Assembly (NCBI GenBank): GCA_018985225.1
Contig: JADGIF010000056.1
Span: forward strand, 1-25,774
Origin: Amoeboradix gromovi
Taxonomy: Eukaryota > Sanchytriomycota > Sanchytriomycetes > Sanchytriales > Sanchytriaceae
DNA length: 25,774 nucleotides
Direction: 5' to 3'
Numbering within the stretch: the first letter of the stretch is position 1; every line of letters starts with the position of its first letter. Below the pieces are notes generated by a model. That model did not search any database. It saw only the letters and a list, made by a program, of their open reading frames with translations, and was not told the origin of the DNA. The position numbers and the translations under genes are program-made. Below are positions 16,745 through 24,000 of the stretch, one piece after another.

Positions 16745-17254
16745 ATGATATTTCAGCGATGTGGGATTATTACCAGCAACACAACTTGCAATGAAGGCTA
16801 CTGCTGTTCAGAATATGGCTTTTGTGGCAAAGATAGTTCGTATTGCGGAGCTGGTTGCCAACTTGAATTTGGAACGTGTGGCGAAATTGATACGAAAAAC
16901 AATACCAAAGTAGACTTGAAGTGTGCTTATACAGAATTAAAAGATATTTGTCAAAACTGTGAGGCCCCAAACCAGGAACTGTGTGCACGTTATGGTTATG
17001 ACCAAAGTAGCAAATATGGCACTATCAAAATTGGTATAGCCACACTTGGAATTACTATTGGCGTAATGTTGCTAATTATGATGATTGGATGCCCATTGTA
17101 TTTTAAGTGGACAAAGCGAAAAGGTTTTAATTCGCTGTCAAGGTCATTATCAAGAAAAACTACGAAAACCATTAAGCATGAACTTACTTATCTAAACCTG
17201 GTCGGTAATAGAAGATCAGTAATCGATTCTAAGAATCCACTAGAGAAAATTTAA
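16745..17254 (+). CDS. CBM18 (hevein-type) chitin-binding single-span membrane protein 2 (169 aa; 5' end uncertain)
   Basis: Paralogue of the gene at 15727. The hevein-like CBM18 domain covers residues 6-45 (eight cysteines, NEGYCCSEYGFCG core). The shared second cluster at 60-85 reads CAY...KDICQNC...NQELCARYGY. A membrane span at about 94-116 ends GCPLYFK, followed by a basic cytosolic tail rich in Ser/Arg. No signal peptide is encoded from this ATG: only five residues precede the first CBM18 cysteine. The likely explanation is an upstream exon ending in a splice at TTTCAG (16751-16756), which would make the annotated ATG intronic. AATAAA at 17258-17263 lies just past the TAA. Confidence 0.75.
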   Translation: MIFQRCGIITSNTTCNEGYCCSEYGFCGKDSSYCGAGCQLEFGTCGEIDTKNNTKVDLKCAYTELKDICQNCEAPNQELCARYGYDQSSKYGTIKIGIATLGITIGVMLLIMMIGCPLYFKWTKRKGFNSLSRSLSRKTTKTIKHELTYLNLVGNRRSVIDSKNPLEKI

Positions 17255-18577
17255 ATCAATAAATATTTTAGATGAAATCTCATTTCATATATAAAACTCT
17301 TCTTAGCAAATGGGCCAAGCACTATGAAAAGCAGACTGAGTGGGAAGGTCAAGGCATAACATGAGGAAATAAGTAACTGATTTGTTAGATATCATGATTG
17401 GAAAAAAGGACTCAAACTATATTGTGCAAGTCTTTTCAGACGCTCACAACGTCCTGAAACTACTATTAACTTCGGCCGTTTAAGAAGAGCAGATCTAATT
17501 TACAAAGGTCCGGGGTTAAATAAAGCACATCACTACGAATATCAAATATGATGGTACAGAGGAAACAAGATATGAGAATCTGATGAAAGAGTTTCACTAT
17601 GTAGCTGCAAGCTATCGCGGCATTGTTAGGGTTAATCCGGGACTTTAACAAGAGGTTGATCTATGCACTAGGAAGGAAAGCATCACTTTGACTTAACGAT
17701 ATAATGCTGCCGAATTATGACGCAGCTGCAATGGGAATGACGAGACTTGTGTAAACATTCGCGTTCAAAGAGCCTTTGGCTACGCTAGTATACCAAATAT
17801 GGCTTAGCAGTGGAAGGAAATGTAATTTGGAGCACCAACGATCCCGAAGTCTTATGATGCATGTTAAAAGATGGTGAAAGACCGAGCGAGCAGTATGTGC
17901 ATGACTATGCAGCCATGTCTTTTATTCTTTAGGTGGTTAATAAGCATTTACCGTGGGTGCCAGCTATTAAAACTATCAGGGATCATCATATGGGACCCAA
18001 CTTCAGAAAATGTCCGCAATCTAAGTTGGAGGACCTTCTGCAAAGTCTCAACCGATAACAATTTCCATGTTCTGTCTTGATGTTTGTAGTGCTTTTCCTG
18101 TATCATGTTTTCTGCTCTTTGCGATGGACTCTTTTTCCTGGTTTTCATATCTTTGTTGTGCTGGGCATGATATATTGACGATAATGGGTAACCTAGTGTG
18201 GTTTCTAGGTGTTCCTCCTACTTTAAAGTGACGACATTTTTTCTGAAATAGCTCTCATAAAACGAAAGAACAAAGACATATTTATGGACCCATATAGGTT
18301 AAAATGATAATGAAAGAGATCCATTGGTGCTCCAGCAAGGGAGGATTTAATTTAAGTATAAATTGTTCTTCATGCACCGATGGTGATAATTTATTAATCT
18401 GTTGCGGTTATAACGAGTAGTTGATTTGCAATGAAAGTCCAGGTAGCAAAAAAATTGAAGGAACTATGCTTTTTGAGCATTACTATTTTGTTTAATGATA
18501 TTCTATCCAAATTGATGGGCAAAGTTTTGATTGCGCGTATCTATCTCTGTGCTTCCGAAGGATCAAACACGTTGAAA
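17255..18577. other. gene-poor stretch with decayed coding fragments
   Basis: About 1.3 kb without an intact gene. Coding-like fragments are scattered on the plus strand; the clearest is at 17831-18058 (listed separately). Others, near 17290-17350 and 17700-17830, read a few tens of codons between stops. The short open frames at 17466-17651 and 17948-18148 (minus) and 17871-18080 (plus) are probably chance or antisense. Confidence 0.4.
17831..18058 (+). pseudogene. decayed ORF, possibly a retroelement gag-like fragment
   Basis: One plus-strand frame of 76 codons ends at TAA 18056-18058 and has two internal stops. It contains DGERPSEQYVHDYAAMSFIL, then VVNKHLPWVPAIKTIRDHHM and GPNFRKCPQSKLEDLLQSLN. 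The layout (acidic opening, xYxxxY/M helix, then a PxF-R and L-x(2)-LL ending) resembles the helical core of Ty3/gypsy-type gag proteins, but this is a resemblance only. No reverse transcriptase is visible nearby. Confidence 0.35.
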
Positions 18578-18733
18578 ATGTCCAACAGCAGAAATGTAGC
18601 CACTCCAAATAATGCTAAAAGCAAAACCAACACTAAGAAGCAAAACCGAAATAGAGAACCTGTTAAGACCACTGAAGAATTAGATAGAGAAATGGAAGAA
18701 TTTATGAACGCTGACGTAAAAAAACCAGAATAA
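18578..18733 (+). CDS. small basic protein with UAP56-binding-like motif (51 aa)
   Basis: From ATG 18578 the frame encodes a basic, asparagine/lysine-rich stretch (residues 1-30) and then TTEELDREMEEFMNA at 31-45. That matches the acidic amphipathic helix by which mRNA-export adaptors (ALYREF/Yra1, CHTOP-like) bind the helicase UAP56/Sub2. No RRM precedes it, so it is either a minimal adaptor-like protein or the detached 3' end of one. The frame is open to ATG 18431, but the added 49 residues are hydrophobic/mixed and look unrelated. AATAAA at 18729-18734 overlaps the stop, as in neighbouring real genes, which argues for a functional 3' end. Confidence 0.5.
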   Translation: MSNSRNVATPNNAKSKTNTKKQNRNREPVKTTEELDREMEEFMNADVKKPE

Positions 18734-20284
18734 ATCTATTAGATATCCACTCTAGCTATTTGGCCATAGCGCTTTCCTTGCTAATCTTTTGTTCTATGAA
18801 ATTACTTTTAATTATTCTTTATTTAACGCATGGAATCAGTTCTAGGGAGAGATGATGTAAAGTAGTTAGTGCACAAATCCCCATTGACGATCAACCAATT
18901 TGATTCATAAAGAAGGAAGTCTACACTTACTAATACGTCTCGTACGGAAAGGCGAAGAGGTGATGGTTTTAAGGAAGATGAATTGCTAGATGATCTTACT
19001 AAATAAAGTCGTTCTTCGTACATTGTCTACAGTCTTGAAGATCTTAGTCATAAATGAGAGCTCTTCAGAGTTCAAGGAACGATGCATCATGCTGCTTTAT
19101 GGTCGTATTTGTTTTTAATTGCTTATTTGAATCGTATAATTTGATCTTTGATCCAATAGGCGGACTCGGTAGAAATGAGTGCTGTTTAAGATTCTTATCT
19201 AATGACATTTCATTGTCAACCATTCCATAAAGTCTTTTGGCTCACTAAAAAGCTGTATTCAATGAACCTACATGATCTTTATGGGCTAAAGCCACACAAA
19301 AACCAGCACAACTTTGGAGAATCAAGTATCAACACTTCTTGTAAGAATTGTTGGCCATAACATAATGATGAGCCTGCTTGTTTAGAGCACGCATTCAAGA
19401 AAATACGCTGGAACATGAACTAGATGGATTGATTAATGGGCTAAAAGGTGTTCAACCAAGTCAAGATCGATTACATCATTTCAATAAACAACTGGTATCG
19501 TTTCACCAGATGCATCGCCGTTAAGATACTCTCCGTGTTCAAAATTTGGTGTAGGGTAAATTGGTATTAGTTGTTTTCTTGAATGTTTTGGTAACAATTT
19601 GGAGTGGGAACAGCCTTTGAATAAGAAAACTGTATTCAATAATGTTACCGCCATGGTGACTGATAAATACTCATGCCATGCTAGTTATTGTAAAGAAGTG
19701 AAAGGTGCTTATAGAGCAGCCAAGAGATTCATGACGATTGAAGATCTACTATCAAAAGAAAAGAACAGTTCTAATTGGAACCATGCACGAAGAAGACGAA
19801 TTGTTTTTATTATCAGAAATGCTTGAACCAGTGACGATTTACGCGATATGAATTATAGCAAAAGATCAAGGTTGAGGTGGTTAATATTCTTGAGATGGTG
19901 ACAAGGCTCACGTTGAATGATGTGATGCAGATTAAAATAGATTTCTATTTCTCCAGTTCTCAAAATGAGGACAAGTAATCATTTTACCTGAAGATGCACA
20001 TGCAAGAGATGTTATAGATAGTGTGAGCATTAAATATACAAGAAGTAGTCCAAAATCACAAGGACATCTGAGTCAGACTCCTTGACCACAGATATGGATC
20101 AGAATGTCAGTTTCATATCAGAGATGTATTTATCAGTTATACATCATAGAATGTTTATGAATCAAATCGTCCTCGAAAAGATGATCTCGATATAGGAGCT
20201 CACCGTTCCGATGGAATACTATATAACGTATATTTTAAAATTAGGCCAATCTGACACAATTCAGTGTTGCTCGCGAAATTTTAA
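18734..20284. other. gene-poor stretch with decayed coding fragments
   Basis: About 1.5 kb without an intact gene I can support. Protein-like plus-strand fragments occur at 19599-19826 (75 codons, charged, ending with an Arg-rich HARRRRIVFI segment) and at about 19860-19978 (QKIKVEVVNILEMVTRLTLN-type). No family is recognised. They may be pieces of one decayed mobile or viral-like gene. The last about 200 nt are presumably the promoter of the LRR gene. Confidence 0.4.
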
Positions 20285-21538
20285 TTGAGCCATTCTCTGA
20301 TGATTATATTCCATTTTATACAGTTCTGCTTCTCTACATCTATAGACTGCTCAGATGTCATCAATTTGGCATTGGGACTAAATATGAACGTGAAGCAGCA
20401 AAGCCGCATGATAGCAATTAACGATGATTGCTGCAGTATTAACACAGGTGTCACGTGCAGTAATGATAGAGTAACTGAAATAGAATGGCCTCTACTCCAC
20501 TTGGACGGAACCATAAACAGCACTGCTATTCCAAAGCTACTTTCCATACTCATTCTAAATGACAATGCCATTTCAGATGTGTTCCCTAAAAGCTTATCAA
20601 ACACGATTAAGCAACTAGATCTCAGTAACAACTTTTTCAAAGGCCCTATGCCATCAGTGCTATCAACATCTCTTCTATATTTATACCTTCATTATAACAA
20701 GTTAAATGGTACACTGCCTGAAATCTTGCCACAAAGTTTAACTAAGTTTCATATGCATTATAACAAAGTCACAGGGTCTATGCCCAGAGTACTCCCTTCA
20801 AACATGAAAGAATTGTCGCTTTATAACAATCTTCTAACAGGTCATATGACAAATCCCCTTCCAAAAACGTTGATTGATTTACATATTGACGGGAATGCAA
20901 TGACTGGGCCATTGCCAGAAATTCCCGGCACAATAAACATTCTTTATCTTGGCTTCACTAAAGGCGTCTCAAACAGGTTCACAGGATCTTTGGAACTGAA
21001 CAGCCCTCGTATTGTTTATATCAATGACAACTTTATATCAGATTTTAAAATAGTTGGCGATTACAGCTTAATAATAGATTGTGATTTATCAGGTAACCCA
21101 CTTTTAGAACACTATAATGATCCAAGCTTGAAAAAATGCACTAAAAATGGGTTATACAGTGTAGATAAAATACCGATTGAAAGCGATATCCTTGTTGAAA
21201 GTACTTCTACAAAAACTTTGAACAAAATAACGACGCTAAAGTTTAAGACAACCAAAACAGTTAAAATAAGTTCGACCTCGGATGCTGTTACGGATCGCTT
21301 CTTAAGTTTAAGTTCTACAGCTGTAGTTGCAATTATGCCTCAATTCTATCTTCACTTTGGGTTTACCACTTTTGAATGGATACTAATACTTGTAAGATGC
21401 ATAATCAATTTGTCTTCTATAAGAACTGTTGTGCACTATGCGCCAATCACAAGGGAATGGCGGGCAAGAAAAGCTAGGTTGAGCAGCATAGCATATCTTG
21501 GCTCTATTAAATCACGAACAACTGGTAGTATGGCATAA
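20285..21538 (+). CDS. LRR single-span membrane protein 2 (417 aa)
   Basis: Paralogue of the gene at 12505. It has a signal peptide (MSHSLMIIFHFIQFCFST; Met 20300 is an alternative start), then a cysteine cap (DCSDV...DDCCSINTGVTCS) followed by RVTEIEWPLLHLDGTIN, closely like a plant-type LRR N-cap. About eight leucine-rich repeats of 21-24 residues follow (SLLYLYLHYNKLNGTLPEILP type). The closing segment CDLSGNPLLEHYND...CTKNGLYSVDKIP is shared with paralogue 1. A Ser/Thr/Lys stalk comes next, then one membrane span at about 362-384, and a basic tail beginning YAPITREW. There is no kinase domain. It lacks the stop-overlapping AATAAA; ATTAAA lies about 20 nt on. Ligand recognition or wall sensing is inference. 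Confidence 0.85.
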   Translation: MSHSLMIIFHFIQFCFSTSIDCSDVINLALGLNMNVKQQSRMIAINDDCCSINTGVTCSNDRVTEIEWPLLHLDGTINSTAIPKLLSILILNDNAISDVFPKSLSNTIKQLDLSNNFFKGPMPSVLSTSLLYLYLHYNKLNGTLPEILPQSLTKFHMHYNKVTGSMPRVLPSNMKELSLYNNLLTGHMTNPLPKTLIDLHIDGNAMTGPLPEIPGTINILYLGFTKGVSNRFTGSLELNSPRIVYINDNFISDFKIVGDYSLIIDCDLSGNPLLEHYNDPSLKKCTKNGLYSVDKIPIESDILVESTSTKTLNKITTLKFKTTKTVKISSTSDAVTDRFLSLSSTAVVAIMPQFYLHFGFTTFEWILILVRCIINLSSIRTVVHYAPITREWRARKARLSSIAYLGSIKSRTTGSMA

Positions 21539-21759
21539 GAAAAAAGGCTAAGCTTGTTAAATTAAAATGTTATTAGTAAAAAGTTCAACTAATGACAAGT
21601 AGCTTTATTTTTCATCCATGTTGCCACTCATTCAGCTAGTTGCGGAGTTGACGAGTATGAAAGGAGAATAAATAACTTTTTGTATCGAAATTTCAGAAAT
21701 AAATATTCTGTACAGCTATTCCCTTACTCTTTCATCCAATCTTTTTTTCAAATAAACCT

Positions 21760-21863
21760 CTGATTCATAATACTAACTCATAGTACTAATTCATAATACT
21801 GATTCGCAGTACTAATTCATAATACTGATTCATCATACTGATTCATAATACTGATTCATAATA
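21760..21863 (+). repeat. 13-nt tandem repeat, 8 copies
   Basis: Eight head-to-tail units of 13 nt, consensus CTGATTCATAATA with CTAATTCATAATA and CTGATTCGCAGTA variants, spanning exactly 104 nt. There are no spacers, so it is a minisatellite and not a CRISPR array. Confidence 0.9.
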
Positions 21864-21913
21864 GGGTATATTTTCATTTAAGAACTATCCAGAAAGAACT
21901 GTCTTGCACATAA

Positions 21914-22063
21914 ATAGAGACCTTTAAATCAAAGAAGAAAAAGCCGGACACTGACATTGACACTGAAGAAGATGTAGTTGTTGGAACAGTTAAAAAGAAG
22001 CTGAAATTCAGCAAGACAAGAGTCAGGGAGACTGTCCATAGATTACACTTCAAAGAAATGTAG
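21914..22063 (+). pseudogene. coding-like fragment inside repeat copy 2
   Basis: After TAA 21911-21913 a 49-codon frame runs to TAG 22061-22063 with no early ATG. It is lysine-rich then acidic (SKKKKPDTDIDTEEDVVVG) and ends with KKLKFSKTRVRETVHRLHF. This looks like the 3' end of a nuclear, disordered protein. It is absent from repeat copy 1, so it may be host sequence captured by the repeat, or internal element sequence lost from copy 1. Confidence 0.3.
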
Positions 22064-22375
22064 TATCTATGAGAATGAAATAGATAAGAGTACCGTCTAA
22101 GAAAATGCACCTTTTGCTTAGATGCTCAAAGACCTTTCATGTTTGAACGAGATGCAGGGTCTTCTAGTTTTATTTTGAAGAGGGGACTGAAAGCAATGAA
22201 AGAAAATTGGTATAATAGAAGGTCTTTTATTAATGATAGCATTTCCTCTGTATGGTGCACCTTTAAATACGAGTTAGTCTAGTTTTTATATTTGGTGTCC
22301 CAAATTGTAATAATAATATAAGCACCATCACTTCAATACGCTCTCATTCTGTATTTAAACAGAACCAAGCCTAAC

Positions 22376-22591
22376 ATGCTTTTTTCATTAATTGCAGATG
22401 GCTTCAGATCGTCCCATCTTGAATACGTCAACTCTAAAGAATTTAGTGGCGGATGCGAACCATACTCTTTAACTCTCAGAAACTGGTCCAAGAAGTTTCT
22501 CAAGACTAAGAAGAGTGCTTCAAAATTTAAAAGACTCCAAGAGGCCTTTGCGCTTCCATATCTTTCTAAAAAAAGGCCGCATTATGTGTGA
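22376..22591 (+). CDS. possible small basic protein (71 aa), function unknown
   Basis: ATG 22376 opens 71 codons. It begins MLFSLIADGF, which could be a very short signal peptide of the kind seen elsewhere in this window. The rest is basic (NWSKKFLKTKKSASKFKRLQ) with a single cysteine. AATAAA at 22603-22608 lies 11 nt past TGA, matching the spacing of real genes here. No domain is recognised. It lies between two repeat regions, so chance or a repeat-derived frame is a real alternative. Confidence 0.4.
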   Translation: MLFSLIADGFRSSHLEYVNSKEFSGGCEPYSLTLRNWSKKFLKTKKSASKFKRLQEAFALPYLSKKRPHYV

Positions 22592-22677
22592 GATTCTGAT
22601 GTAATAAACACATTGATACTAGTCACTTGGATTTATAAAAAACCCTATACTTGAAGTATATGCAATATTATCTATAA

Positions 22678-23230
22678 CCTCGTTAAAAGTCCAAATTCCC
22701 GGGAAAATCGAGAATTTCCACAGGGAAACTAGCAGTGCTTAGATGTTCCGTTACAGTGATTGCCCACGCTTTCATTACCCTGAGGTGGTGCAGAATAAGG
22801 GTGTATATACTTATGTATATTCCTTGCTGCCATGTGGTATCTATCTCTAAATGTCAATTGGTATAAGTGTAGCCCTCCAAATAGGCTTTCTTAAGATTTC
22901 TACAGCTTTTAGATGCATAATAAGTATTAAGATATCGCATTGTTGCACACGCAAGACATACGGATTATTAAATAAATGCTTTAAAGGTTTATTTATCGTT
23001 GATCTTTTTCCAGGCATTAAAACACATCTAATTGTTCCATTTTTGGGCCAGTTCCTCAGCGCTGATGTATACTGTAACTACTAGTTATTCTTTAGATTTG
23101 GCATATTCAATATGACATCCGCTGATTCCATTTACTATTTACGAAAATGAAGAATATCGAGTGTTTAAGGTATTTGAATAATCTAGAATGGTCACGCATA
23201 GAAATACACACAAATCATCAATGACTGATT
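22678..23230 (-). pseudogene. Fanzor/TnpB-like relic (copy B)
   Basis: The minus strand reads RDRYHMAARNIHKYIHPYSAPPQGN...HCNG near 22850-22740, the RuvC-III and tail region of copy C, and ends at the shared terminal block (22678-22770, TTTTAACGAGG on the minus strand). The zinc-ribbon part upstream is full of stops. 23040-23225 aligns with copy A around 2620-2810 at DNA level. The copy is clearly non-functional. It lies head-to-head with copy C. Confidence 0.65.
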
Positions 23231-23379
23231 ATTTTGCAATGCTCAATTACCTCTGGGTGGTGGTGGAATGAGCAACCACTACAACATAGCAACTGGATTT
23301 GTGATTTGCCTAACTTAATTCTTGACTTTCTGCTAAATAAAGACTTTTAATAAGACTTTTGCAGCTTGATTATTTTCTT

Positions 23380-23827
23380 GAATAAATCATTTATCGCGAA
23401 TTTGTATATATTTTTGTATAATTTCACGACTTCTCCAGATTTTTCTAATAGCTTAAACACTCGATATTCTTCCTTTTCGCAAACGGCAAATCAATTCTAA
23501 ACAAATAATTAACAGGTACAGCATACATTCGTCTCAGACTGATAATCTGGTCCAAACATGGAAGAATTAGATGCCTTTCAATGCCTAGAAAGAGATCTAC
23601 CATAAGTAAACCTGTAAACCATTTATTTAATAATTCATCTGTGATTGGTCTACCGAATATGCGACAATAGAGACCATATGGCTGCAAGGAACATATACAT
23701 CAAGTATATGCATCCTTATTCAATCCCGCCTCAGGGTATTAAAAGCGTGAGCGATCACTGTAACGGAGAAACTAGCATTAGTTTCTCTGTGGAAATTCTC
23801 GATTTTCTCGGAAATCAGGACTTTTAA
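23380..23827 (+). pseudogene. Fanzor/TnpB-like relic (copy C) with intact C-terminal tail
   Basis: The last 61 codons (from ATG 23645) are open and read YRICDNRDHMAARNIYIKYM, then HPYSIPPQG...SDHCNGETSISFSVEILDFL, ending TAA 23825-23827. RD-x(2)-AARNI is the RuvC-III signature of TnpB/Fanzor. The zinc ribbon is largely lost, and the region 23380-23640, which aligns with copy A in antiparallel orientation, has several stops. The matching sequence ends a few bases after the stop (AACGAGG), the right end of the element. The open tail could be mistaken for a small gene; it is a remnant. Confidence 0.65.
23766..23787 (+). repeat. 9-bp hairpin in the element terminus
   Basis: GAGAAACTA-GCAT-TAGTTTCTC: a perfect 9-bp stem with a 4-nt loop inside the conserved 3' block of copy C. 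The same place in copies D and B keeps the right arm but not the left. In TnpB and Fanzor elements the guide (omega) RNA is encoded at this 3' end, so a structured RNA segment is a possible reading. Confidence 0.5.
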
Positions 23828-24000
23828 CGAGGAGTCGACTACATGGTCTTCCTAGTTTTTTACATCCTGTAGTCATAACATTTACTAATTTGATAACACT
23901 TTGAAAGTAGCGAAATTACTCGTCTTCTGAAGTAATTTTTTCCCTTTAATAAATTCAATGGTCATACTATTTCAACGACTAACAGGGGTACCTGAAACAG

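Larger units (their letters stand above)
21636..22302 (+). repeat. dispersed repeat, copy 2 (667 nt, with internal insert)
   Basis: The same ends and order as 11683-12063: it opens CTAGTTGCGGAGTTGACGAG and closes TATTTGGTGTCCCA. It is longer because about 40 nt are added near 21665 and about 320 nt (21760-22080) replace a roughly 85-nt middle section of copy 1. The added part contains the minisatellite and a 49-codon coding-like frame. Many point differences imply old copies. Confidence 0.7.
21539..22375. other. intergenic, mostly dispersed repeat copy 2
   Basis: Over 800 nt between the LRR gene and the 71-aa frame. It contains repeat copy 2 (21636-22302), the 13-nt minisatellite and a coding-like insert, all listed separately. 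The remainder shows nothing else. Confidence 0.5.

Noticed and set aside
18823-19023. 66-codon minus-strand ORF
   Set aside because: No signal peptide, domain or nearby polyadenylation signal; serine/arginine-rich low-information frame in a decayed region.
21760-21863. CRISPR-like array
   Set aside because: The units are 13 nt, directly adjacent, with no unique spacers, in a eukaryotic setting; it is a minisatellite.
22851-23084. 77-codon plus-strand ORF
   Set aside because: Antisense to Fanzor-like copy B, whose RuvC-III motif is on the minus strand.
23445-23687. 80-codon minus-strand ORF
   Set aside because: Antisense to Fanzor-like copy C; the composition shows no family, and the homologous positions in copies A and B are not open.
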